Assembly: GCF_000427405.1 (NCBI RefSeq)
Contig: NZ_KE386491.1
Location: 4,751,302 to 4,815,301 of the forward strand
Direction of reading: 5' to 3'
Length of the DNA stretch: 64,000 nt
Origin: Flectobacillus major DSM 103
Lineage (GTDB): Bacteria > Bacteroidota > Bacteroidia > Cytophagales > Spirosomataceae
Below, one piece after another: positions 16,341-26,200 of the stretch. The position numbers and the translations under genes are program-made. A model generated the notes under the pieces. The model did not search any database and had not been told where the DNA came from. It saw nothing but the letters and a program-made list of their open reading frames with translations. The first letter of the stretch is position 1. Each line of letters opens with the position of its first letter.

Positions 16341-17756
16341 ATGATATTAATCACTATTGGACGTGGCTCAAATAATCAAATTATCATCAATAATGCTCAT
16401 GTAAGTGGTAACCATGCTGAATTAAGCATAGATGATTTTGGCAATATAACGTTAACCGACCGGAGTCAAAACGGTACTACTGTAAATGGACGTAATATAC
16501 ATAATACTTCAACTTCTGTTAAAAGAGGTGATAGAATTCTTTTTGCTAATATTATTCATCTAGATTGGAATCAGGTACCTATATCATTAGTCAATAATGG
16601 TAACTTTAAACATATAATTACCGTAGGAAAAAATACAGATAATATAATTCAAGTTTACAACGACAACATAAGCCGCTATCATGCCACCATCAAAATTGAC
16701 AAAAAAGGGAACGTTTTTATAAATGACCAAAGTAGCAATGGCACATTTGTAAACGGAAGCCGTGTCTCAAAATATACAGATTTTCCAGTTAAAAGAGGTG
16801 ATAAAGTAAGTTTCGCCAATGTTCAAGATTTAGACTGGAAGCAGATACCCAAATCCAGTATAAGCCCTATTTATTATATTTTACCAATTTGTCTTGCCAT
16901 ACTTTCAGGAGTAACCTACTATGAGTACTTTGTTAAAACCGATGTATCAAAAAAATATGAAAATAGTATCGGTCTAATTTATAATTCATACTATTTGGCT
17001 TATATTGATGACAAAGATACTTTGTATTATATTGGAGCTGATGATGTAGTGGATATGAAAAACAATCCTAAATCAAAAGAAAGCTTAAGGCCAATAGAAA
17101 TCACTGGGTCAGGCTTTTATGTTAGCGAAGATGGTAATATTATTACCAATAAGCATGTGGTATCGCCTTGGGATAGTGAGCTGGCAATTGATAAAGAAGA
17201 AATTGAAAAAAGAATAAATATTATCCGAGCGATGAAAGGTGAGGCTTCAAAAAACTCACATGTAGAGGGTGTAATTGTAAAACTAGGTATTTTCCCAAAT
17301 GGGTCCTCTCTTAATAAATCGGACCCTCTTAAAAATATGCTTCCCTGTAAACTGGTCAAATTAGCAAGTGAAAAAGAATTGGATTTGGCATTAATTCAGT
17401 TAGATACTAAAAAAACACCAAGTAATTGTACACCAGTAACAGACATTATTAAGGGAAAAGAGCAAATTTCATTGGATGATGAAGTTAGTATTTTTGGATA
17501 CCCTTTTGGTCTTGATCTTGCTCTCAAAAATAGCGAAAGTCGAATCAAAGCGTCTTTTGATCATGGAAAAATTAGTAAAATATCAGATAAATACGAAATA
17601 CAGTACAACGCTCCTTCATTCCATGGAGCGAGTGGCTCACCAGTATTTAATCAAAAAGGGCAGTTAATTGCAGTGAATTACGCAGGAATGGAGAAAGCTC
17701 AGGGTTATAACTTTGGGATTATTGCAACCCATATAAACAAGTTACTTGACTTCTAG
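16341..17756 (+). CDS. FHA-FHA-membrane-trypsin-like serine protease
   Basis: 471 residues. Two FHA domains (about 1-75 and 85-160) each show the signature: IGRGSNNQI, SGNHAE, NGTTVNG, and VGKNTDNI, SRYHAT, NGTFVNG. A membrane helix follows (about 173-192, IYYILPICLAILSGVTYYEY). The C-terminal domain is a trypsin/DegP-type protease with His272 in TNKHVV, Asp348 in ELDLALIQL and Ser431 in GASGSPVF; no PDZ domain is visible. The predicted layout is cytoplasmic phosphothreonine readers and an envelope protease. It ends the signalling block and is the likely effector of the kinase-phosphatase pair; that role is inferred. Confidence 0.92.
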   Translation: MILITIGRGSNNQIIINNAHVSGNHAELSIDDFGNITLTDRSQNGTTVNGRNIHNTSTSVKRGDRILFANIIHLDWNQVPISLVNNGNFKHIITVGKNTDNIIQVYNDNISRYHATIKIDKKGNVFINDQSSNGTFVNGSRVSKYTDFPVKRGDKVSFANVQDLDWKQIPKSSISPIYYILPICLAILSGVTYYEYFVKTDVSKKYENSIGLIYNSYYLAYIDDKDTLYYIGADDVVDMKNNPKSKESLRPIEITGSGFYVSEDGNIITNKHVVSPWDSELAIDKEEIEKRINIIRAMKGEASKNSHVEGVIVKLGIFPNGSSLNKSDPLKNMLPCKLVKLASEKELDLALIQLDTKKTPSNCTPVTDIIKGKEQISLDDEVSIFGYPFGLDLALKNSESRIKASFDHGKISKISDKYEIQYNAPSFHGASGSPVFNQKGQLIAVNYAGMEKAQGYNFGIIATHINKLLDF

Positions 17757-18001
17757 TTCTTAAAATAAGAATACTATTAATAAAATCGATATGTATTCTC
17801 GGTGCTGTAATGTATGCCTAGAGCTTCTCTAGAATATTGATATTGGCTAACATTTGTTTGCCGCTTAAAAATTAATATTGAAAGCAAGATCATTAAAAAT
17901 TTTCTTTCAAAACTTCTAAGCAGACATTTAAATTTTGGAGGGGGTATGTCGGCCTCCCATTTTTAGTACAGTTTAAAAGATACATAATCTATCTGTTTTG
18001 A

Positions 18002-18800
18002 TTATGTTTTTAACCCATCTTGGGCTGAGTGTAGCACAGCGGAACGAAGCCCAAGATGGGTGTTTTGTTTTTTCATTCTATAATCCACCGGACTCATACT
18101 ATCCAAAAGGACATACGGACGCACGCAATAATAATCACTCATCCTTAGATAGATCTGTTTCATAGAGTATCTCCACCAAAGAATCAAAAGCATCTAATAC
18201 ATGTCTGCGGTAAGTTTGGTTGAATAGCTCAATGTAGGCATTCTGCATTGGTTTCCCTGGTTGATTACAGTGAAATACTATGTCAATACTCTGACTCCAT
18301 TCTTGCGCTAGTTTTACTTCAAATTCTGGGACATTATCCATTCGAATCTTAGTAGGCTTGCCAAATCACCCTACTACTCTTGAGCGAGTAGTATGTCTCT
18401 ATGAAAAGTATTTCTCGATTGTAATCATCTATCACATTAAAGCTTCGGAATGAACGCCCGTTAGTCAAAACATCACTCATGAAGTCTATGCTCCAAGTAT
18501 GAGTAAATCTCTGTGGAGTCTCTATAGGCTCTCTTATCCAAACCTCAAGACGGAATTAGCCTTTCTAAGAATAAGAAGGTGCAGGCTGCTCATATCCCCG
18601 ATGCACTCGCTAATAATTGAAGCTATTACCTGCACGGCTCATTCGGTAGTAAAACTTCCAAAAGTCTTCAAGAGATGGTCTTTGCTCAATTGAGATAATA
18701 CATCCATTAACAGTTGATCATACTTGACGGATTGATAGTATAAACTGTTTCGGCTCGTATTGATGAAACGGCATGGCATGTAAATATCTTTTGACTTAAT
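18002..18800 (-). mobile_element. Degenerate IS3-family transposase remnant
   Basis: Read on the minus strand from high to low coordinates, the pieces of an IS3 orfB integrase appear in order but in different frames and with several stops: FWKFYYRMSRAGNSFNY (~18665-18615), THTWSIDFMSDVLTNGRSF (~18515-18460), VIDDYNREILFIE, KIRMDNVPEFEVKLAQEW (~18355-18295), PGKPMQNAYIELFNQTYRR, then YYCVRPYVLLDSMSPVDYR. The DDE residues (IDF, MDN, IEL) are all recognisable. No intact ORF remains and I could not define terminal inverted repeats or target duplications, so it is dead. Confidence 0.85.
18013..18061. repeat. Perfect 14-bp inverted repeat at end of IS remnant
   Basis: The arms ACCCATCTTGGGCT (18013-18026) and AGCCCAAGATGGGT (18048-18061) are perfectly complementary with a 21-nt loop. 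It covers the last codons of the transposase remnant and is followed by T-rich DNA on the plus strand. It may be a transcription terminator protecting or ending the element, or a terminal structure of the IS. Confidence 0.7.
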
Positions 18801-18841
18801 CACACTCTTTAAATAGAAGCATATCGTTTTAGCTATTTTGC

Positions 18842-19173
18842 AATCTTCCTATTAACCCTTTTGGGGAAATTATACAAAAGTTACAATTCGGTAGATTTTA
18901 TGTGAAATTATCCTGTTTTTATTTCTAATAGCCTTAGGATAGGGGTAAATTCTAAGGTTTATTCCATTGAAATTTGTAATGAACAAATTAGAACTTAGAG
19001 TCATAAATTGATATTATTCTATAATTCTCCTTTGATTGTTACTATGGCTGGTTCTGACGGTGACAAATAAAATTTATTCAGTGTTGTCGCACCTAGAAGT
19101 TCTCATTTTTTCAACCCATTTAAGCAACACACTAATCATTTCAAAAAAAAATTAAACACTAACTTTTTTTACT
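18842..19173. other. Intergenic region before broken barrel gene
   Basis: About 330 bp with no gene. It holds the second copy of the shared motif at 18927-18950 and presumably the former promoter of the barrel gene at 19174. Confidence 0.5.
18927..18950. promoter_or_regulatory. Second copy of motif at 6098-6120
   Basis: The core AGCCTTAGGATAGGGGTAAA differs from the other copy by one substitution and one extra G. It is about 225 bp upstream of the frameshifted barrel gene, in the same orientation as the first copy. Confidence 0.35.
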
Positions 19174-19691
19174 ATGAAAAGAATAACAGTACTAACGCTA
19201 GTCATTTTTTTTTCTGCTCTAATTACTGAGCAATCTTTCGGACAATCGTTTAAAAATGGCGAGAAATTATTGAACCTTGGATTAGGTCTCAATTCTTATT
19301 ATACTGGAGGTGTACCCATTGGTGCTTCTTTTGAAGTAGGTATCGACAAGGACCTGAGTGTGGGGGCAAATGTAGATTATCTCTCAACATCGAATTATGG
19401 ATATCGATTTACAGCCTTATATTTTGGAGGAAGAGGGTCAACTTCAACAGGGTTTTGAATATCAAAGATGAAAAGTTCGACCTTTATGGAGGTGCTGGTT
19501 TAGGATATAGAAGCTTTAGTTGGGCAGATTCCTATAATGGAATATCCATTGATTCTTATGGAAGTGGTATATACTTAGGAATACATTTGGGCGCTAAATA
19601 CTATTTTTCGGACACTGTAGGGGCATTTGCTGAAATTGGAGCTGTTGGTTCTACCAATGCAAGAATTGGGGTAGGGTTTAAATTAAAGTAA
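19174..19691 (+). pseudogene. Outer-membrane beta-barrel gene, frameshifted paralogue
   Basis: Aligned with the intact paralogue at 3768-4286, this copy lacks 4 bp: where the intact gene reads TTCATATCACTTCAAC this one reads GTCAACTTCAAC at about 19438. The first part (94 residues to the stop at 19458) keeps the signal peptide (MKRITVLTLVIFFSALIT) and three or four strands; the rest (from about 19455, NIKDEKFDLYGGAGLG to GVGFKLK) continues in another frame. Both halves are otherwise well preserved, so the damage is recent or a read error. A barrel cannot form from either piece alone. Confidence 0.85.
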
Positions 19692-19755
19692 ATCCTAAAA
19701 AGGAATAGACTGATTAATGAATAATCTATCAATTTAATTTAATTTAATAAGTAAA

Positions 19756-21066
19756 ATGAAAAAGATATTCTTCTCCAAACTTATTATTGCTTTTCTTTTA
19801 TGCTCCGCACTTTTTATGATCTCATGTAAGAATGAGAGTCCTGAAATTCAAGAATCAGTGGGCGATGCAACACCTGAGGAAATAATAAAACAATTTGATA
19901 AGTTTGATGTCATCCAGATTGATGCTTCAAACATAATAGGGATAAATGGTTTGACTACCTCGGAGTTTGATACCTATTTAAAGGAGAAATATGGTGATAA
20001 ATTTGGTAATAATGTTCCTAGTCACCAAAGAGTAAATGCAGTATCCTTAACACCAAATGAACAGCTCACTAATCTCACTAACAAGATTGCTTCCAACCAG
20101 GTAGTATTCACCTTAAGAGATGTTTATGCAAAGCTATACCCTAGCCAACCAAATGGATTAGCGTATGTCTTTGATGGAAAATCTGATCAGATTCATGCTC
20201 CTCATACAAAATCAAAGTGTAAAGAGAATCTTGCTGGTCTAGACTGTTCAGGAATGCTATATCAAGGAGCATTGAAAACTGGCATATATATATCAAAAGG
20301 AAATGCTATACAACAAGCGAATGTTGAAAATTGGAAGAAATGGTTAAGTGTATCAAACTACACATATATTAGTGCAGAAAAAACAGATATTAATTCATGG
20401 AATGATGACGATTGGAAAACGGGTGATATTATCATCTTTAACAATGGAAGCCATATAGGAACAATTAGTATTGCAGATAATAACAAAATTGTGATAATAC
20501 ACTCACAAGGAAGTGAAGAACATTCATGTGATCAGAATAAAGGTCCCAGAAGTGGACCTAAAGCAATGACATCAACAGATAAATATAATTGGGATGCTTT
20601 TACTAAGATGAAGTTAGCAAGATTAAGATTTGTGTTAAAAGACAGTTATAATATCTCCATAAGATGTTCTGGAATGAGTAATTATTTATATACTACCAAT
20701 CTCTCTATAGACATTACTAAGAATACTACTTTTGAAGATGAAGTTATCTTCAAAGACTATGATGGTTCTAAGAATCGTCAAAAGTTTAAAATTACATATG
20801 ATACTGATAAAAAGGAATTTTATATAGTCTCAGAAATGACAGATGATCAAGTACCAGGAGGGTTAAGAAAAGATGAACTTTCTATTCCATTGGCTTCAAT
20901 AGGGCAGCCTATAAGCTCAACTACAAGTTTTTTGGGGAATATGGAGGGATGTAATGCTGAAATTTTATTAGACAAAGGGTTTAGATATAATGCTGATATT
21001 AATTCAAAGCCCAGTAGAATAGTTGTAACTAAAAATGCCTGTTCATTCACGTACTCAAAAAAATAG
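19756..21066 (+). CDS. Lipoprotein with NlpC/P60-like peptidase domain
   Basis: 436 residues. The N-terminus is a lipoprotein signal with lipobox MISC (Cys near residue 24). The central domain has the NlpC/P60 (CHAP-like) pattern: Cys164 in GLDCSGMLYQGALKTGI, His233 in GDIIIFNNGSHIGTIS and a third polar His249 in IIHSQGS, suggesting a papain-like peptidoglycan endopeptidase or amidase at the cell surface. The C-terminal ~150 residues are beta-rich and unassigned. It follows the broken barrel gene by 64 bp on the same strand. Substrate inferred from family. Confidence 0.8.
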   Translation: MKKIFFSKLIIAFLLCSALFMISCKNESPEIQESVGDATPEEIIKQFDKFDVIQIDASNIIGINGLTTSEFDTYLKEKYGDKFGNNVPSHQRVNAVSLTPNEQLTNLTNKIASNQVVFTLRDVYAKLYPSQPNGLAYVFDGKSDQIHAPHTKSKCKENLAGLDCSGMLYQGALKTGIYISKGNAIQQANVENWKKWLSVSNYTYISAEKTDINSWNDDDWKTGDIIIFNNGSHIGTISIADNNKIVIIHSQGSEEHSCDQNKGPRSGPKAMTSTDKYNWDAFTKMKLARLRFVLKDSYNISIRCSGMSNYLYTTNLSIDITKNTTFEDEVIFKDYDGSKNRQKFKITYDTDKKEFYIVSEMTDDQVPGGLRKDELSIPLASIGQPISSTTSFLGNMEGCNAEILLDKGFRYNADINSKPSRIVVTKNACSFTYSKK

Positions 21067-21085
21067 CTAAGACACAATCATCTGA

Positions 21086-21232
21086 AAGATTTGCCATGAT
21101 TCCAAACAAATCAAAATTAGTTCCATTTTACCTAAGGGTATATACAGAATTATTGTACACTTTAATAGTCGAGGATATGGAACCTATGCAGATAGGGCTA
21201 TTGGGCAATCTACTAATTTAAAGAAAGTCTAG
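21086..21232 (+). pseudogene. Orphan 3' gene fragment
   Basis: A start-less frame of 48 codons reads as ordinary protein: ISSILPKGIYRIIVHFNS, then RGYGTYADRAIGQSTNLKKV and a stop at 21230-21232. It begins right after a stop codon (21083-21085) and has no start codon. It is likely the tail of a gene whose body was lost when the island was rearranged. The family is not recognised. Confidence 0.4.
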
Positions 21233-21488
21233 GAATTTAAGTAGGACTTTTGGAGAAGGGTAAAATAAAGTTGAGAAATATTCATGTTTTAAGGAATATT
21301 AATCCTTCATGAGTATGTTGAATGAAATGCTATTTCTTTAATATTTTGTAATTCTATAGTCGATTATGTAGTCGAAACAGCGATCAAAGTCATTAAAAGT
21401 TTAAACTATGTTTAAACTGAAAATCATAGGATAAACCAATATAAACAAAAAAGTCTCATAATCTATTGACTATGAGACTTTTAATCGG

Positions 21489-21562
21489 CGGTCTGGACGG
21501 GACTCGAACCCGCGACCCCATGCGTGACAGGCATGTATTCTAACCAGCTGAACTACCAAACC
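21489..21562 (-). tRNA. tRNA-Asp (GTC)
   Basis: On the minus strand the cloverleaf is complete: the acceptor arms GGTTTGG and CCAGACC pair (one G-T), the D-arm is AGTTCAGCTGGTTAGA, the anticodon loop CTGTCAC gives GTC, and the T-arm is GCGGGTTCGAGTCCCGT. The discriminator is G, as expected for Asp; CCA is not encoded. It is 74 nt long. Its 3' end points toward the accessory island, the usual side for tRNA-integrating elements. Confidence 0.95.
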
Positions 21563-21639
21563 TTTTACTTTTTAACAACTTGTTATTACTTCGTTGCTGA
21601 ATTGTGATGCAAAATTAGTGGTTTTTTTCTGTAATGCAA

Positions 21640-21647
21640 TACCTTTG
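21640..21647 (+). promoter_or_regulatory. Bacteroidota -7 element (TACCTTTG)
   Basis: An exact match to TAnnTTTG lies 22 bp before ATG 21670. It overlaps the longer reading of the DinB-like ORF (ATG 21634) and so supports the downstream start. No clear -33 TTTG is at the right distance. Confidence 0.5.
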
Positions 21648-21669
21648 TGAAAAAAAAAATAAAAAAACG

Positions 21670-22188
21670 ATGAGACAGGCCGAAAAAAATGAGTATCCAC
21701 AACATAAATATTTCTCAAGGTATATAGAGTATTCTGATAGTCAGGATGTTATTGAGATGCTTGTGAAGCAAAAAGAGGAGGTGTTTTTTTTATTAAAAAA
21801 TTTGACAGAAATCCAACAAAGCTATCGTTATGCCGAAGGAAAGTGGTCGATTAAGGAGTTGGTAGGACATATTACCGATACAGAACGCATTTTTTCGTAC
21901 CGTTCGTTGTGTATTGCTCGTGGTGAAAAAGCTCCTTTGCCAGGTTTTGATGAAAATGAATACATGGCTATGTCTAATTTTTCTGAACAAAGCTTTGAAT
22001 CTTTGCTCGAACAATACCGTTTAGTAAGAGAATCGTCTATTGCTTTGTACGCTTCTATGACAGAAGAAATTGCCTCTCGTATGGGCAATGCTAATGGCTT
22101 TGAGGTATCGGCAAGAGCCTATGCTTGGGCGATTGCTGGCCACGAGGCTCATCATATTAGTATTTTGAAAGAAAGATATTTGTCATAG
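21670..22188 (+). CDS. DinB/YfiT-like four-helix metalloprotein
   Basis: 172 residues from ATG 21670; an upstream ATG at 21634 would add 12 residues of lysine-rich sequence that overlaps the promoter. The DinB-fold metal site is visible: the first His in ELVGHITDTERIF and the pair in GHEAHHISILKERY. Proteins of this superfamily include bacillithiol and mycothiol transferases, and many are unassigned; they are cytoplasmic. No partner gene is nearby; dapF follows 135 bp later with its own promoter-like sequence. The specific thiol substrate is unknown. Confidence 0.85.
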   Translation: MRQAEKNEYPQHKYFSRYIEYSDSQDVIEMLVKQKEEVFFLLKNLTEIQQSYRYAEGKWSIKELVGHITDTERIFSYRSLCIARGEKAPLPGFDENEYMAMSNFSEQSFESLLEQYRLVRESSIALYASMTEEIASRMGNANGFEVSARAYAWAIAGHEAHHISILKERYLS

Positions 22189-22323
22189 CTAATTGATGTT
22201 ATAAGCTAGAAAACGAAGTGTTTTGTGAAAGTCTTGATTAAATTGTCTAACTAATCTGGATTTATAACTAATCAAAATTGTGCCATCGTATTGTAGTACT
22301 TTGTGCCTTAATAATAGATAAAT

Positions 22324-23097
22324 ATGAAATTTTATAAATACCAAGGAGCTGGTAATGATTTTGTGGTGATTGACGACCGAGATAAATCGTTTCCTGTTTC
22401 TCAAGAATTAATTGCACTGATGTGCCATCGTCGTTTTGGCATTGGTGCCGATGGCCTAATGTTGTTGCAAAATGACGAGCAGTATGATTTTAGAATGGTT
22501 TATTTCAATTCTGATGGTACAGAAGGCTCGATGTGTGGCAATGGAGGACGTTGTTTGGTGCGTTTTGCTCATGATATTGGTGTAATTGGCAACACCACCA
22601 CTTTTATTGCTATCGATGGCGAACATGAGGCTTCGGTGAACCCCGATACCATTTCTTTAAAGATGATTGATGTTGCAGGGGTTGAGCAGACAGTGAAGTA
22701 TGATTTTATGAATACAGGCTCTCCACATTATGTAGAGTTTGTGGAAAATTTGGCTCATTTCGATGTTTATACTACAGGCAAAAATATTAGATATGGAGAG
22801 CCTTTTGTGAGTAAAGGAGGAACAAACGTAAATTTTGTGGAAGTTATAGGACAAAATGCTTTGTCGGTACGTACTTATGAGCGTGGTGTGGAGGATGAAA
22901 CTTATGCTTGTGGAACGGGGGTTACAGCTTGTGCTCTATCTGCCAATTTACGACTTGGCTTTGAAAAATTTGTTGATGTAAAAGTACTTGGAGGAGATTT
23001 AAGAATTGAGTTTTCTAAAAAAGCTGATAATACTTTTGAGAATATCTATTTAATTGGCCCTGCTGTTCAGGTATTTATAGGAGAGTGGAGAAATTAG
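22324..23097 (+). CDS. dapF: Diaminopimelate epimerase
   Basis: 257 residues. It converts LL- to meso-diaminopimelate in lysine and peptidoglycan synthesis, in the cytoplasm. The N-terminal signature YQGAGNDFVVIDDRD and the two catalytic cysteine motifs MCGNGGRC and ACGTGVTAC are present, with the ERGVEDET strand before the second. Length is normal for the family. A TACTTTG sequence close to the Bacteroidota -7 element lies about 20 bp upstream. It stands alone between the DinB-like gene and the convergent tamB-like gene. Confidence 0.97.
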   Translation: MKFYKYQGAGNDFVVIDDRDKSFPVSQELIALMCHRRFGIGADGLMLLQNDEQYDFRMVYFNSDGTEGSMCGNGGRCLVRFAHDIGVIGNTTTFIAIDGEHEASVNPDTISLKMIDVAGVEQTVKYDFMNTGSPHYVEFVENLAHFDVYTTGKNIRYGEPFVSKGGTNVNFVEVIGQNALSVRTYERGVEDETYACGTGVTACALSANLRLGFEKFVDVKVLGGDLRIEFSKKADNTFENIYLIGPAVQVFIGEWRN

Positions 23098-23260
23098 TTT
23101 AATAGAGAGGGGGGAGCTGTTAATGAGTAAGTTAGTGATTTTTAATTGAGTCAATTGTGAGTGGATTGTTAGTTAAGGCCAAATGCCATCTCAATATTTT
23201 GAGTTCTTCAAATACCAACTTTTTTCAAAAAAATCACTAAATCACTCATCAGAATTAACA

Positions 23261-26200
23261 CTAAGGATTACTCAGAAAGTCGATTTGGTTGGTTTTTTCT
23301 TGACCATCGCTTAATGAAGCTGCATTTTTGAGTTTTTGCTTGTTGGGAAAAAGGTAGTTAAAGCTTTTTGAATAAAGTACCGACATCCCGCCAGAAGTGA
23401 ACGTTTGGTATTGAGTATTGAATGAACCTAAAATAGAGGTTTGTACATTTCGGTTATAGGTTTTGAGCCTCAAACTTCCATCTCTTTTGATAAACCACTC
23501 TAGCGACCAGTCTCCGATAAGCGATAGGGCATTGGTTTGGTTAAGAGCCGTAGTAAAGCCACCACTTCTTGTGATACGGAAACGGTCGTTGAAATTGTAC
23601 GAAAACCTTAATTGTAGGTTATTAATCAAATCTTGATTAAGGCCATTACCATTGAGCGATAAGTCTACATTAAGGTTCTGGTCAATTTTTGAGAATACAT
23701 TACTCAATTGGTTCGAGGCCAACTCCATGAGGTTATTAACCAAATTGACGGAAGCAAATGCTGCAGCACTATTAGAAACCATTTGTCCTAATAACAACAC
23801 ATTGCTAACCTGTCGGTTGAGTTCTTGCTCGTCGGTTCTGATACGGTTCTGAAATGCTGTTACCCCCGAATTAAATTCTGGGTTTTGAGGGTAATCGTGT
23901 AGTTTTAAATCAAATGAAATATTGGGTTGTAACAGACGGTCTTTAAGATTAATAATGACATCTACTGGATAACGACGGGTAAACTCTGCCCGATTTTTGT
24001 AGGTACTAGAACCCTGAGCCGAGGTATCGATAACCGAGCCAAGGTAATTGACGTTTTGCGTATAGGCAGCTTTAATATCCAAAATAGCATCGTAAGGGCT
24101 ACCCGACCAGCTAATTCGGCTGCCACGTTGAATCGTAAATTTCTTATTAATAATATTTTGGAAAGTAAAGGTATAATCTCCTCGTTCTATGGCGTATTCG
24201 CCTGTCATACTAAAATCGCCTTTGGTATCTACTTTTAGGTTGATTTTTCCTGTTCCATTTACTCGCATGATATCGCCAGTTTGTTTGTCAAACTGTACTT
24301 CACCATAAGCATCAGGGTTAAAATCGAATTTGAAATCCATTTTGATACGGCTATCGCTAGTCTCGATTTTTTGTGTGGTCGTAGCCGACGAATCTTTGGT
24401 TTGTGCTGCCAAAAACTCTATTTCTTCTTGGTTGCCTGCATCTTGTGCTTTGTCGAGCGGAATAAATAAACGTGTGCCTCTATCGCTGCGAATATCAGCA
24501 TCTATATTGAGGTTGCTGGGTGTACCAGTAATGCCGATGCGTCCACTGGCATAGCCTACACCGTAGTAAGTATCATTGTCTTTACGGGTTGTATTCAAAA
24601 TCTTGAAACGATTCATATTGGCGTTGAGCTGTAGCGTAAAGGTTTTGTCACCATCATAATACACCCCACCCGACAAGGTAGCTTTATTGCCTTCTTCGTC
24701 GGTTAGGCGGAGGCTTTTGGCACGAATTTCATCGGGTTCAAATACCAGTTTGTCCTCAAAATTCAAAGTAGTTTTGAGGTAATCAAAGAACAATGAGCCT
24801 TTTTTTAGATCAATAGTGCCATTGACAATAGGGTGGCGTAAATTTCCTGAAATATTTAAGTCGCCACTAGCAGAGCCTTTGAGTTTTGAAAAAAGACCTT
24901 TGGTAAAAGGTTCGAGGATTTGAAGGCTGGTTTGGTTGAGGTTGGCTGTCAAATTCAGCGAGTTTTCTTGTTGTTTAGGGTCATAGGTTCCTCGCATTTT
25001 TAGTACATGATTGCTCAAACGTTCGAGGTTATAATCAATTCGGACAATCTGGGCTTCTTGGTCGTACATGCCTGTTCCTTCCAAATTACCAATCAAAAAG
25101 TTATCTAAGGTTAAGCCATCGATACGTAATTGAGAATCGGCGTTGACATGGTTGTATACTTCTTTTAGTGACACGTCGGCATTGACAATGCCTCCAAAGT
25201 TGAAGGCAATAATAGGAGCGAGGGTTTCGAGGCTAAAGTTTTTTGCCTTAAAATTCATTACTTCTGTGGAGTCGGTCGATATTTTGCCATTGAGCGATAC
25301 AAATTGGTCGTCGTTGCCTACTACTAAATTTTGTGCACTCAACTCTTTCCCCATCACACTAATAAGGTTTTCGGGATTGATTGTCCACACTTGGTCGAGC
25401 ATCCTGAATTTTGACCGAATAAATTGTAACGAAATACCTTCTTGGATAAACCTTAGAGTACCATTGAGATTGGCCTGATTAGTAGCATTTTCTTGTTTGA
25501 TATTACTAGTAAATCTGATTTTGTCTTGGTCCCACGAGGCTTCTAAATCTAAATTTTCGGTAGGTTGCAAAATGCTTATTTTTTGATTTTTTGAAGAAAT
25601 AATAAGCGATGCTAGTACTTCGGGTGTATTATAGAATTTTGAGCTATTGAGGTCGATATGCGAACGATAAAACTGATATTTATTACCCAATAAAAGGGTG
25701 TCTATGGTCGACTCCAACGAAAATGTCGAGGTATTACTAATACCGAATGTACCATTGATTTGGGTATTTTTAGCTACTTTCCCTTCAGGATATACCAAGG
25801 CCATTACAGGGTAAAAATCTTTCAGTAAAAACTTATAGTCGATTCTGTAAGGCATTGGGGTAAAGCTGAGTTTATGGGCATAGTAGCTTTGTCGTGCTTT
25901 TTCGTCGCCCGTAAAGTACAACTTATATTCCTGTACCAACTGCTGTAAATCTCTGACAGCCTTACTTGGTTTGAAGTCGCCAGAAAAGGCAAAATTAGCC
26001 ACCTCCGACTCCAAAGCCCAACGCCGATGATTGGGGTTAATTTCAGATACAATACGGATAGAGTCGAGAAACAAATCTCGTCGTTCAAAACCAATAGTTG
26101 TATTATAAAACTTAGCTTTTCCGATGGCCTTGTCTATTTCATAACCCTTGAGTTGTACATCCAAAATGGTAGTAAAACGCCAATCGTCTTTGGTAAAGTT

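Noticed and set aside
10770..17756. Type VI secretion regulation (PpkA/PppA/Fha)
   Set aside because: No Tss structural gene is present in the window, and the membrane protease and Sel1/LysM domains do not fit that module.
18499..18693. 64-codon plus-strand ORF
   Set aside because: It is antisense to the recognisable IS3 transposase pieces.
21489..21562. attL/attR pair made from tRNA-Asp
   Set aside because: No second copy of the tRNA 3' end was found in the window, so no att site can be claimed.
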